A stretch of DNA of 64,000 nucleotides. Source: Antedon mediterranea (Eukaryota; Echinodermata; Crinoidea; Comatulida; Antedonidae). Numbering within the stretch: position 1 is the first letter of the stretch; each line of letters begins with the position of its first letter. Below the pieces are notes generated by a model. That model did no database searches. It worked only from the letters and a program-made list of their open reading frames with translations, and was not told the origin of the DNA. Positions 22,233 to 34,036 of this stretch are shown piece after piece. The stretch is taken from positions 4,353,001-4,417,000 of the forward strand of contig NC_092671.1 in the NCBI RefSeq assembly GCF_964355755.1, in the 5' to 3' direction. The translations under genes were made by a program, and so were the position numbers.

Positions 22233-22927
22233 GAAATATGTCCCAACATTTTCTTCAAACCGGAATGGGTCCTAATACTTTGAAACATGTGTTTGTTGTT
22301 TGATTGTTGTTTGTGTGTTTCTGTGGTCCTAAGTGTTCTGAATGGTGGATTCTTAGTGTTAGCTTGAGACCGGGTAACAACAGAACATCCTTCAAGATTT
22401 TGCTCTGTCCATGTTGGATCTGGATTTCCTGGTGCTCGTACTCCTGCAATGTTACCTAATATCAAACCATAAATAGGGTTACCCATACATAGTGCATACG
22501 TTTTTCCTGAAAAGAATGGAGTATTAACATTTATTAATGCAACCGGTAAGTTGCGAACAGTGCCATCAATCAGCATACATGTTTTCTCTTTACCCGTAAG
22601 TTGTTCGGCGGATACAAGTTCTTTCTTCACAAACACCCCACTACAGCCACTGTCACGAAGAACAGAGACACGGCGTGATCCAACACAACCTGTATAAATG
22701 GGCATTTTACTACTTGAATGATTTAGAGCCGCTGCCATAATTGGAAGACAGTGCCCACACTGAAGCGTGACCTTATCACCATCATTATTGATACAACATT
22801 GATTTAAAGATTCTGACATTTTCGTAACCATACTAGCCCCCACAACGGGAATTTCTTCTTTGGCTTTACAATCGGGTTGGTTTGTACATTTTTGGCAATC
22901 AGACTCTTTTTGTAGTAAAGTAGACAA
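22217..22927 (-). pseudogene. Gypsy retropepsin region (end of truncated polyprotein)
   Basis: 236-codon frame. The aspartic protease signature LRDSGCSGVFV is at about residues 90-100, preceded by a Cys-rich segment and followed by the IDGT and GLILGN strands of a retropepsin fold. After about residue 170 the text no longer resembles protease and ends at the LTR boundary. No RT follows, so pol was lost by internal deletion. It is in a different frame from the zinc-knuckle frame upstream, which ends at 22955; whether the join was a programmed shift or a mutation cannot be told. Confidence 0.75.
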
Positions 22928-22954
22928 CCCCGAGAAACTGTTGGTATCCTGTCT

Positions 22955-23446
22955 TCAATTTCTGGCAATATGTCCCATTTTTAAGCATCGGTAACACTTT
23001 GGAGGAGAGTTTCGCTTATACCTAGTTGCAGCTCTGCCGTTCGGCTCTTTTTGAGGTGAAATAGACAACCCAGCGCGTCTACAATTTCTGGCAATGTGTC
23101 CTGTTTTTAAACATCTGTAACATTTTGGAGGAGGGTTTGGTTTATACATAGTTGAGGCTCTGCAATTTCTAGCCAAGTGACCTACACGATGGCATATAAA
23201 ACAAGTTGGGCTACGGAAACTAGATGGGCTTTGTGCTGAGGATGTACTGGGAACATTATTAGAGGGAAGTTGAGGGGAATTCGGCTCCTTTTGTTTAAAC
23301 TCTATTGGTTTACCAAATAACCCCCCACGGGCTTCCAAATATTGTTCAGCAATTTCAGCCATCGCTTGTATCGTTTTCGGTTGAAGTTCCCTTAGGAACA
23401 GGGCAAGGTCCTTCCCACACCCATCAGTAAATTGCTCTCGCAGCAA
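22955..23446 (-). pseudogene. Gypsy gag, C-terminal part with CCHC zinc knuckles
   Basis: Starts with the end of the SCAN-like capsid region (LREQF, FLRELQPKT), then three CCHC knuckles (CFICHRVGHLARNC, CYRCLKTGHIARNC, CYRCLKMGHIARN) that bind the element RNA. It is in the same frame as the N-terminal gag segment, but one base out from the middle segment. Confidence 0.8.
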
Positions 23447-23454
23447 TAAATCTT

Positions 23455-23769
23455 TTAACCCCTGAAAGGTTTTCTCCCCTCTGCTAGGTCAATCCACCTA
23501 TCCAGATAATTGCTTAACCTTGCAGCGAACTGCAGTCCGCTTTCTCCGTATTCGGGCTTGGCTGTCCGTAACTTATGTCGAAATCCATCGGCGGTTAACT
23601 GAAACCGTTTTAGAAGAGCCAATTTCAACAGTTTGTAATCGTGAGCTTCAGCTGAAGACAACCTGGAATAAACCTCGAGAGCTTTCCCAGTTAGTAGGGC
23701 ACTTAAGTTAACCGGCCACTCACTTTCTTTCCACTCCTGACTAGTCGCATACCGTTCAAACCTAGGCAT
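23455..23769 (-). pseudogene. Gypsy gag, SCAN-like capsid middle segment
   Basis: Encodes the FERYA...W and LLTGKALEVYSRLS core typical of the capsid domain from which vertebrate SCAN domains derive. It is shifted relative to both the upstream and downstream gag segments, so two compensating indels (near 23765 and 23475) flank it. Confidence 0.8.
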
Positions 23770-24202
23770 CTAGGTCATCTGTTCGGTCATGGAAAGGGGG
23801 TAATTTAGGTTTACTGGCCTTAACCCGTGACTCAGGATTGGGTAATACTCTACCACCTGGCCGTGCCCGATTCTTTTCTTGCTCTAATTGGATTTCTAAC
23901 CTTCGCATTTCTATGAGATAGGCCTGATTTTCAGCTTCTTTCACCCTTTCATTTACTCTCTCTTTTTCTTCACTCGCTCTTTTCCTCTCTGCTTCGTCCC
24001 TCTCTAGCACCTCTCTTCTCTCTCTCTCTTCCTTGTCTCTGTTTCGCTCTTTTTCTTCTCTCTCCCTGTTTCTTTCTTCTCTCTCTAGTGCTCTCTCTTC
24101 TCTCTCTCTCACAGCTTCCTCTCTCTTTTCCACAAACTCCCTTAATTCCACTCCATCCAAACCCAACGCTTTTCCTGCATCAACAATTTTAGTGAGATCC
24201 AT
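23762..24202 (-). pseudogene. Gypsy gag, N-terminal coiled-coil segment
   Basis: ATG at 24200-24202, about 160 bases from the primer site. Residues 25-105 are almost entirely Glu/Arg/Lys heptads, a long charged coiled coil; KPKLPPFHDRTDD then begins the capsid domain before the frameshift. Confidence 0.8.
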
Positions 24203-24345
24203 TTCTTACGAAAAAAAAAAAATATATATATATATGTAAAGTATCCAATATAAGTATACAGTATGTCAATAATATGACAAATAGACAATCCAATCAATCA
24301 CGTACAATTGTTTCATCTACCGATGTTCACGCTAGGTTACAAAGT

Positions 24346-24363
24346 CTCCCGGACGAGCCCCCA
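24346..24363 (-). other. Primer binding site, tRNA-Pro type
   Basis: On the minus strand TGGGGGCTCGTCCGGGA lies four bases inside the 5' LTR. It is complementary to the 3' end of tRNA-Pro, the same primer class used by murine leukaemia virus, with one mismatch in 18. Confidence 0.85.
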
Positions 24364-24367
24364 TAAA

Positions 24368-25751
24368 TGTCACACAGCCGCAATTACGGCTCTTTCGGAC
24401 ATGTAATATCTGGTAACCACCGGTAAACAACGATAAATAGCCACAACTGTACACATATAAATGTAAAAAATAAATTTAATAATAATCTTTGACCAACAAT
24501 TCTTCCTTCTATAATCCAAACCCCCCCCTAAAAAAACCCACAAAAAAAAAAACCCCAAGCAATTCTCAAACAATGATACAGTATCCCTATTCCCACACAA
24601 TGTATACACTTCCCCAAATTCCCAATCCTTCCAGACAAAATATCGACAATCTTCTTATTGTCAAATATAAATCCCAGAACCCCCCTTTCAAATACAATAA
24701 TATCACAAGATGAATAATCAAACAATAATAAATGTCCACAATATCGTTCCTTCTTGCCTTTTCTCCTACGCTGACACAAAAACAAATTCGAAAGATAAAA
24801 GTTAAAACGATTCTGCAACTAAACAACTCCCACGCCTCTGCTCCCGTTCTGCTTGTATTCCCAATTATACTTCTTCTCAACCTGCAACTATCTTCTGACA
24901 TATAAATAAATGAAATATAAAGTTAAAAATGTTTCTTGATGTCCTTCTGCACTGCAATCCGCTCCCCGATCAATTATTTCTTTCTCCTTTTCCACGTAAC
25001 ATAATATCAGTATCAATAAAGTCAGTCTTCGATACTTTCAACAAAAGCTTTCTTTAAAAGCAATTAATTCTGCTATTTCCAACAGTTATTATTCGATTTA
25101 TTAACTTCATGTATCTCACTTTATTTCATTTCTGCTCCAGCTCTAGATCACCATAATTATTTCCAACTCACAATTTATTAACTTCATGTATATCACCTTA
25201 TTTCATTTCTGCTTCAGCTCTATATCACCATAATTATTTCCAACTCACAATTTACTAACTTCATGTATATCACCTTATTTCCTTTCCGCTTCAGCTCTAT
25301 ATCACCATAATTATTTCCAACTCACAATTTACTAACTTCATGTATATCACCTTATTTCCTTTCCGCTTCAGCTCTATATCACCATAATTCTTTCCACCCC
25401 ACCATTTATTAACTTCATATATATCACTTTACTTCCTTTCTGCTTCACCATAACATAACCCTCTTTCTCTGTCTCCTCTCAATTTTCATCTCCCTCTCAA
25501 CATTCCCTCAATTTCACACATACCACCACCTTATCCTTCTCAACCAATCAGCAACTCACACACCAACTCAACTCTTACACCTCTCCTCCAATCAGCAACC
25601 TCCACACACTCCTTCTCTGCACACAAACACTCTGCTCCACTGGCTTCAAACAATAGTTTCCTAAAACAAAAGAAAGGTTCAAATAATGAAAACAAAAGGA
25701 AAAGTAAGCATGACTTGCACAATAAATACAAAACTTATGTCACTTGTGACA
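24368..25751 (-). repeat. 5' LTR of Gypsy element
   Basis: 1384 bases, near-identical to 20834-22215, with the same 77-bp array at 25097-25451. Confidence 0.93.
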
Positions 25752-25756
25752 ACTGA
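25752..25756. repeat. Target-site duplication of Gypsy element (right)
   Basis: ACTGA, matching 20829-20833. Confidence 0.9.
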
Positions 25757-25967
25757 CAATGATAAAATGTGGGAGTTACTATGCACGAACGTGAAATGTA
25801 CTGTACTGTAAGTTTTTACTAAACTCAACATTGTATCCTATTCAAAATAGACTTGACAAATGTAAATTGAATTCAAAGAATAATGTTAGCGGTGAAATGA
25901 AGCCACACCTGTTCACCGCCAATTTTGTACTGTATTGTTTACCGTTGATATAATAAATGTTGAATGT

Positions 25968-26060
25968 TGTGTAGTCCTTATCCGAGAAGACTTGTTCCAC
26001 CACCAACTATAGGAGCGTGTCGGCCTCGAACCCATGCCGATGATATTGTTGGCTCATTAG
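25968..26060 (+). pseudogene. Partial divergent exon-like sequence, unit 1B
   Basis: Paralogue of 1385-1477 with the same conserved donor (TTAG then GTAAACC) and the same missing 5' part. Confidence 0.4.
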
Positions 26061-27680
26061 GTAAACCTAGAACAAATTGCAACATGTAAATGAAAATGAA
26101 AAAAACAAACAGATGATAGACCCCTCTGCAACTTTAATTTATGAATATTAGTTTCGAGGCATTTTATAACATCCGACCCAAAATTGCTATCTGCGGACCG
26201 ACCTCGTTTTTTATTTCTTTGAAAAAATTGATAAATATAATTGTTTGTACGCTTTAAGCTTCCTTATATGGACATTTTTGTAAACATCGCCATAATTTTA
26301 TTATCTGATTTCCGCTATGTGGGAAAGAAACAATAAAGTAGTGTTATTTTTTAACAATTTTATTTACTTCTAATACTTTCCTACCATATGATTTGCCGGG
26401 CTTAAACATAACTTAGGATGAGAGTATTACATTTGTTTTAGTTTTTCTTTTACAATTACCTGACTTCATTAACAGAAATATAAATGTCAATATTTATTGT
26501 GTAAAAAGAAAGACTTAACAAGAGAAAAACCACTATAAGTTGTAGGCCTACCATATTGTTGATTAGTTATATCGTCCTATATATCACTAAAAAAAACATT
26601 GGAAACTAATTATTTTTTATCACATAGGGCCTTAGTAGTGAAACAGTATCTCCATCATATAACAAACCCTTTGTTCTTGTTTTCTTTGGTGGGGGTGGCC
26701 CATATTTATTCTCATATGCCTAAACTATACAGACTAAATAAAATAGGATTAGTAGGCCTACACTATCAGTGTCTAACTAATATCTCTTGTTATCTTCCAT
26801 TACATTCATTTTCTCTTATAATTGTTAATAATTTTTGTATACAGTATCCATCGTAATAATAGTAATTATTGCCTGCACAGTCCGAATAGTGCATTTGTTC
26901 TTTATGTATCTTTTTTATCTTTAATTACTTGTTGAGTGCTAGGCCTATGTTTTGTATTTTTTATGCGATATTTTATGTTCAATCTCAATTGTTATAATGA
27001 ATTGCGATAATAAAGTTCAAGTTTATAATAAAGCTACATATCAATAGGCCGGAGAAAAACTAAAGGACAAATCGTATTTCAGATTGACCAACGGTAGAGA
27101 TTGATAACCTGACATATATATAGACAAATTTGTATAGACTAGGTTATATATTTGAAACTACTTAAAGTGAAATAATTGTCACCATTTCAAACTAATTCAT
27201 ATTTGGGTCCCTTAATTTCACGTAGGCTATACTGTATACATATACCGTGCTCAACTCAGTCCTATAAGTATGCATCAGAGTTGGTATCATTTATCAATAT
27301 TTGCTGATATTTTTGCTTAAGCTGAAATATTTAAGAAGTGCTTAAGCAATTAACTTAAGCATATCTGTATTGTAGAGGACCTCTTGAGACAAGCTATTGG
27401 TTCTAGTGCGGGCCCCAGTTATTGTCAATATAACTGAATAAATGTGTATGAATGAATGAGAATATTAATTTATCAAACCGTCTTAGCAGAAAAACTGTCT
27501 TTGCGCATGCGTAATATTAAACACTAGAGGGCAGCAAATTATGTCTTAAGACGAACATTTTTTTCTCTTAGCGATAACGGTGCTTTACATATTTCACTGG
27601 CAGAGTCGTATTATTATATATATATATATGGCTCGCTGTCCATTGGGAGCCACGATTAAGCACCATCTTTTTTAAATTAT
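26061..27680. other. Duplicated spacer of block B, no gene seen
   Basis: Matches 1478-2235 plus 4871-5690, with the LINE of block A absent at 26826. Two TAGGCCTA sites here (26547, 26754) are altered or missing in block A. Confidence 0.7.
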
Positions 27681-27685
27681 TTCTT

Positions 27686-28600
27686 TGAATTCCCGTGTTC
27701 AGATTCATCATAGGATACATTTGGAATTTATAAGCTACACCCTGATTTTTCCCACTATCAACACATTTACCTTGTTTGTGTACCATTTCCATAAATTACC
27801 GAGGGTAACATAAACTGCCAACCAAACAATTTTCCTTTCGGATTTAGAATGGAAGTTGTTGCACCGGTGGCGGATTGGAAACGCATTGCGGGATCTTCTT
27901 ACAGAATAGAGCATAAGTAAATATAAAATTACAATAATTATAATTAGCAAAATATTTACACAGTTCAGAATCCACAAACCATATATCGTTTATCGTGATT
28001 AATATCACATATAGTTGCACGATTTGAGATACCATACATATCATATCATACATATCAGGCCAAGGAAAAATGATTGATACGCGTACAATATATAGGCCTA
28101 CAAATACAACAGTGTTCACCGCCTAACAAACAATCCATATTACTGCACACATTTTAACAGATATTGAGAGAATACCGAATCCAGTTCCTATAAACCAATA
28201 AAGTTTACAAACTGCTATGTAACGTTCAATAGAAAGCAAAAAAATCGTTAAAACTCTTACGTGCCCGGCACAAGTACGGAAACAATAAAACAGTCCACAA
28301 TCCAAGTTATTCATTTCCACTTTATATCAATCGTATAGTTTACCGGTATTAGATCTTCGCTTATCCATATTGCTAGATACACGTAAACTGGTTTTTGCAA
28401 TTTACTCACCATAACGATAAATGCCATTATGTTGTTGACAATGCCAAAAGCAGCAAAACAGGAGTAATATAGTTAATAAAAATCCTCTCAAAGTCACCTG
28501 GAAGGAACATGTCAATGTATGCATCAAATAGACTCGTGTTAGATGTTAAATTCCCGTGTTCAAATGCATCGTAGGATGTATTGTCGACTGCAAGTGACAT
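27686..28600 (-). pseudogene. Receptor pseudogene 2B
   Basis: ATG at 28598-28600 (MSLAVDNTSYDAFEHGN). TM1 is followed by a frameshift, TM2 is deleted, and TM3-TM5 are scattered over several frames; TM6-TM7 are lost. A displaced N-terminal fragment lies at 27686-27725. It shares the TM2 deletion and 3' loss with 2A. It is not interrupted by the LINE but carries two CATACATATCA words separated by TAT at 28033-28057, exactly at the LINE site of block A, and a 6-bp GGCCTA gain at 28096. Confidence 0.85.
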
Positions 28601-28986
28601 TTCTTTGTTTTTGAAAAATTCCCACAGTACCTCGGAATTGTCAATTGCCAATAAAAGAAAACATGAACGGTAACGATGATTGAAATAAGACGTACACAAT
28701 CTCTCATACAGTCCTAATAATATTGCCTTGTCAGATTTCTATTGAGTAGAGGGCAGCTGACAATGATAAAATATGGGCGCTACTATCACAGCGTGATTTT
28801 AAATGTTCTAAACTCAACAATGTATCATATTGACATTTAGAATGAGAATTGAATTCAAAGAATAAAGTTATCGTCACATCTTTACCACCAATAAGGAAAA
28901 ATGACTTTAATTAATTCCGATGATAGCTACTTGATAACAGGCCATCTTGCTGTTTAACAATATATATTTTTCTTTTACGTTTTTAG

Positions 28987-29263
28987 GCACATGTGGCCAA
29001 AGATTTACCAATAGTAAATTATAATCACTGTCCTATCAGACAGGTGGTAATCCCTCTGATACAGGGGATAATTTGTGAACCAGTTCACCGGGGTAACCCC
29101 ATACACGCCCCGAATGATGAACTGGGTTCTTTAAAGGACACACAGGTTATAACTGTGTACACTGGACCTATAGTTTATAGTCCTTATCCGAGGAGACTTG
29201 TTCCACCACCAGAACTAGGAGCGATTCAGCCTCGAACCATTGCCGATGTTGTTGGCACTTTAG
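28987..29263 (+). CDS. Candidate divergent exon, unit 2B (unknown protein)
   Basis: 277 bases between an acceptor (TTTTAG ending at 28986) and a donor (CTTTAG then GTAACC), open in one frame throughout and ending in phase 1. The peptide includes VAKDLPIVNYNHCPIRQVV, HRGNPIHAPNDELGS and VPPPELGAIQPRTIADVV. I do not recognise it. Copies at 1385, 10479, 25968 and 35657/44278 keep the donor, while most have frame damage. It lies 390 bases from, and divergent to, pseudogene 2B. It may be a real exon of a gene that duplicated with the receptors, or a decayed one. Confidence 0.4.
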
Positions 29264-30044
29264 GTAACCGATCGGCCATTTGACTCGCGGATGACTAAAA
29301 TACACTCACTTCTATAACACATACAGCATATTACAATATTTAAAAGCATTTTTTTTAAATAAGGTTAAACATATATAAATACAAAAATATAAAATTATTC
29401 TTTTACATAAATGCTAATTTTTTTATTAATATATAGGCCTAGTAAACCTAAGAAAAATTGCAACTTTATCTAAATGAACATCATAACAAACAGACTACAT
29501 AATTTTAGGTATGAATATCAGTTTCGAAGCATTTCATAACATCAGACCCAAAGATGCAATCTGACCATCGCATGATCCTCGTTTTTTATTTCTTCGAACA
29601 AACTGATAAATACAATTGTTTGTACGCTTTAAAGTTTCCTTATACGGATAGTGGTGTAAGCTGATAGGCTTACATCACCATTATTTTATTTCCGCTATGT
29701 CGGAAAAGAAACAATTAAGCATTGTTATTTTTTACAAATTTATTCATTATTTTTTTTTACAAAAATAATAAATTAAAAAAAAAAATATTTTACTTATCAT
29801 ATGATGTGCAGGATGTAATATAATCTTAGAATCACAGTCATTATTACATAACTACATAATCGGAGTTCGTGATAATCCTATGATGTATGGTAATCTGAGT
29901 ATAACAACGGTATCATATAAAAGTAACACAATCTGTGAAAAATGTTTCCTTCTTAGATGTAATACTAGGATCGGATGCTTGACGATTTGCTACATGTACG
30001 GAATTTACTTAAAGCATAAAGTATATCAAAGAATATTATAAGAA
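29264..30044. other. Duplicated spacer, no gene seen
   Basis: Matches 10759-11543 of block A. Confidence 0.7.
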
Positions 30045-32597
30045 CTAGATGGCACGCTCGCTTCGCTCGCGTACCATCTAGGGGTGCTCACAGATGGTTC
30101 TCGAATACAGTAGAATCCACGGACGGGGACTTTTTTGGGACACTAAACAAAAACGGAAGTGTCCCCCTAATTCAGAAATAGAGACAACAAAACCAATACT
30201 GGATTCCATAAAGGACAATTAATTTATGTGGATTAAAGAAATTAGGGAGAAATGGAAATGTATGTACGGGAATTGGGCGGCACGTGGTGGTGGTGATGGA
30301 ACCGCAGTAATAAAGTTGATTGTATTTATATATTATAAGAACCAAACTAAATAAATAGACCTAGACATTCTGCGAAATGGAAATCGGAAATTCAAGCTCC
30401 TATTCAGTGAAAAATTAAACTGTAGTCTACCTAAATATTTAGGGCAAATCATCGGTTGTGGTGTTGAAATTCCTGTAAACATTTGTGTGAACCAAACTGG
30501 GTCGAATTTCTGTCATGAGTACTGATTTGTTGGCCTGTGATTTATGACGCCTAAGGGATCTATCTAGACTTATTTTTTAGAATAATGTACGTACCTGTCA
30601 GATACAATTGTCTTGTGTCGTATAATAAATAAGTACTGTAATAGTTACTGAAGTTACTATTACAATCTCGTCAATGAAAACACGAAAATGTATATGCACT
30701 TACTTATGAAAACGTATACAGTATTATACTCAGTTATTGAAACAGTATGTTTTAAAAAAAGTTTCGTTTGTCTGTAAAATGATGTAATCAAGCTGTTTAC
30801 ATGAGTCTTAATTTATAAGCACTCAATAATAAAATAGTTTATCTATCCTGTAATTGGCGAGATTATGGTCGCTGTTGAATGAAATAAAGCCAATCGGTAT
30901 CATATTTGTACAGAAACGTTTTCGCGGCCGAAGGGTGTAACCTAAATTCGTTGTATTATCGTCAAAAACTAACTGTAACTAAACTTACATAGAAAGTAGG
31001 GTATCATAAATTTGGCCTTAGCACTCGGGGGAGTGGCTAAGATGAAGTCCGTGGGACTACTAAATATAAATTGTAATGAACCTCGAGGGACATAAATAGG
31101 AATATTTCATGTTTCATTATCAATGTATAATAAATGGAAACTGTTTACCGATTCAAATAATAGAAATTGGTTTTTAACATATTCCGAACCTATTGCAAGT
31201 TTATTCTCAAAGGGCCCATATATTTACCTACCGTATGTGTTAAACCAAGGGCTCATAAATTTACCTACAGTACTTGTGTTAAACCAAACTCTGGCAGACT
31301 GAGAGATTGGGATGTTCCATTCATCGCAAATCAATACATTTGTATAATCGTATATTAAATCTATCAAAATAGTATTTTTTAAAGAAAATCGGCCTGTCTT
31401 CAACATTATGATGGTGTACTCTAGCAATCTATCAAAATAGTATTTTTTAAAGAAAATCGGCCTGTCTTCAACATTATGATGGTGTACTCTAGCTGTTCAA
31501 CCGGTTTTCAGCTATTAAAAACAATTATCGTAGGAGGAGATAGGAAAATGCGAAGCCTCCTCGCTATGTAACATTAGGGTTGAGGGATGGGAAAGCGGAT
31601 AGGTACAAAGAGGAACAATTTTTAAATATATTCTTTATCCACTGAGTAACGAAATATTTTGTTCATGTTTTATAGGCCTATAAATAATATACCTCTAAAT
31701 ACAGTAGGCCTAAAACATTTGCGATTTAATACTTTGTTAAAACTGTCACTGTCATAATCGATTGAAATATTAAAGTACATGTCACGATACACCACTACGA
31801 CGTTTATATTTTTGGTAATTATTAATTAATACAAACGTTGAGAAGGAACTGTCAGTATAAAGTTTATTTGTATATCTAACAGTAGAGCCTATCCACAGTC
31901 TCAGTAATAAAGTTTATTTGTATATATTTTTATATTACATAACAGTACGAACATTCACAGTAAGAAATGTTCGATTCAAATGAAAAATAGTTAATAGGTA
32001 TTTACAGTATTGTCAAAGTATTGCAAGTTTATTCTCAAAGGGCCCATATATTTACCTACCGTATGTGTTAAACCAAGGGCTCATAAATTTACCTACAGTA
32101 CTTGTGTTAAACCAACTCTGGCAGACTGAGAGATTGGGATGTTCCATTCATCGCAAGTCAATACATTTGTATAATCGTATATTAAATCTATCAAAATAGT
32201 ATTTTTTAAAGAAAATCGGCCTGTCTTCAACATTATGATGGTGTACTCTAGCTGTTCAACCGGTTTTCAGCTATTAAAAACAATTATCGTAGGAGGAGAT
32301 AGAAAAATGCGAAGCCTCCTCGCATTTTTTTGGCGGGTATTTTTCAAGATGGACATCCATTAGACAGTGTATACCACGATCGGAAAACACCCCTATTTGG
32401 GGCAAATCGTTGAACCTAAATTCGTTTTAATCGTCAATAACTAATTATCTAACTCAATTTAATTAGTAAACAGGGTTACATCAGGCGGTTAAAATCAGTA
32501 CCGAAAGTACGAACCAACTTTACATACCATCGAGTGAAAATTCTAGAAGTAAGGCGCGATTTACCGAATTTTGCCCTTACGTAAATTTATATATAGA
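30045..32597. mobile_element. Helitron-like element, copy 2
   Basis: 2.55-kb insertion between A and T relative to the empty site in block A (near 11543-11544), with no target duplication. The 5' end is a 37-base imperfect palindrome (CTAGATGG...CCATCTAG with ACGC/GCGT arms, 30045-30081). The 3' end is TTATATATAGA. Internal segments are duplicated (31200-31545 and 32032-32312), including a 65-base unit in tandem at 31361-31490. A second palindrome (ATGCGA...TCGCAT) is near 32306-32328. No Rep/helicase frame, so non-autonomous. A^T insertion and terminal hairpins suggest Helitron/Helentron, tentatively. Confidence 0.6.
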
Positions 32598-32788
32598 TGA
32601 GAGCAATCCGCAATTTCTCTGCCCCACTAATGTTTCGCAGAGTCATAATAATTAACTGGCTCTGGTTTTCCGTGGAGTAGGGCATCGACAAGTTTTTGTG
32701 GCGGTTATACTAATCTAAGCCCGGACAAAGGGGTTTTATGATAAAAATGTTATCAACTATACATATGCTAACATCATGTTAAATGCCA

Positions 32789-33105
32789 CATCATCATTGT
32801 CACCATCTTCAAACGTCACTATCCTTATCACCATTGTCACCCTCATCATTGTCACCATTATCATTTTCATCATCATCATTGCCACCATCGTCAAACGTCA
32901 CCATCTTCATCATCATTGTCACTATTATCATTGTCACCATCATCATTTTCACCATCATCATTGTCACCATTGTCAAACGTAACCATCCACATCATCATTG
33001 TCACCATCGTCAGACTTAACCATCCTCGTCACCATTGTCACCATTATCAACGTCATCATCCTCGTCATCATTATCATGGTCACCATCTTCATTGTTGGCA
33101 TTCAC
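32789..33105. repeat. TCA/ACC-rich minisatellite, block B (short allele)
   Basis: Same array as 11731-12535 but about 0.5 kb shorter; flanks align on both sides. Confidence 0.9.
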
Positions 33106-33212
33106 ACGGTGTTTGATAAAGAAAGACAATTTTGGGGTTTTTGTTTTTCATTTATTTTTTTGCACAAATAATTATTAACCAAAAGCAACTGGAAATAAAG
33201 CCTAATATTTAA

Positions 33213-33481
33213 AGATGTATTGTCCCTTAAAAACATGAAAATGGATTTTGTATAGGCCATTTTGTAGTTATAACCAAGTTAATCACTTCCATAGAAAAAA
33301 ACCCGAAAAAATATGATTTCACTTACAAAATGACAAAATAAACGGTTCAATTCAATCAGAAACTCACTGAATTCCAGCCAATTTGACTATTCAAAAAAAA
33401 ATTACAGTTTTCAGGTAAATAATCCAGGTAATAACAATTATGTGACATTGAAATGGCATATAAAAAAGGGACAATACATCT
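33213..33481. mobile_element. TTAA-flanked MITE, block B
   Basis: Paralogue of 12649-12915. It keeps AGATGTATTGTCCC and GGGACAATACATCT ends between TTAA words. Confidence 0.75.
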
Positions 33482-34036
33482 TTAATAAATTTAATTATAA
33501 ACATTAATATTTTCTATACAATAATAAAATAATTAAACAGTTCATTAAGCAGATTTACTGGATTTTACGTTTTGTATAGAATACACTTATATTTATGTTA
33601 ACGTTATCTTCTTCCATTCCCTAGGAAGGTACGTATCTATAAACGCATCAAATACAGATGGAAGTGAAATTTTGTTTTAAATGGTTTCTAATGTTAATAA
33701 CAATAGAAGTAATAATGAAGTGGGTCCTTCTTGAAATAAAAGTCAAAGATACACTATAAGGACGATAATTGTGATTTCTTATGCACTTTTAGAGGTGTAG
33801 TAAACCTTACCAAACTAGTGAAGTATTTCTAAAAGCAATGAAAAAAAGTATTGCAAAACGTTCATAAGTTGACTGAAACAAGTTTAGACGTAATTATGTT
33901 GAAATGAAATAATTCATTAATGAATGTTTTTTAAAAGATTTTAAAAAATATAGGGTAATCTATCATGTTTGCTAATGAAGTTATTAATTTTAATTCCAGC
34001 ATAAATTAAATACAAGTAAAGTATAAATTGGTAAAA
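33482..34036. other. 3' flank of receptor 3
   Basis: Shared with 12920-13028 and then 19177-19623, so this junction is the empty site for the 6.1-kb composite insertion. No gene. Confidence 0.65.

Larger units (their letters stand above)
20834..25751 (-). mobile_element. Non-autonomous Gypsy/Ty3 LTR retrotransposon (gag and protease only)
   Basis: 4.9-kb element in minus orientation: 5' LTR 24368-25751, primer site, gag, zinc knuckles, retropepsin, polypurine tract, 3' LTR 20834-22215. Both LTRs start TGTCACA and end TGTGACA. Reverse transcriptase, RNase H and integrase are absent, so it depends on a relative. The LTRs are near-identical (a handful of differences over 1.38 kb), which implies recent insertion. 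A 5-bp duplication and the empty site in block A confirm the ends. Confidence 0.93.

Noticed and set aside
24033-24239. Ser/Leu-rich plus-strand frame
   Set aside because: Shadow of the Glu/Arg coiled-coil codons of gag on the other strand.
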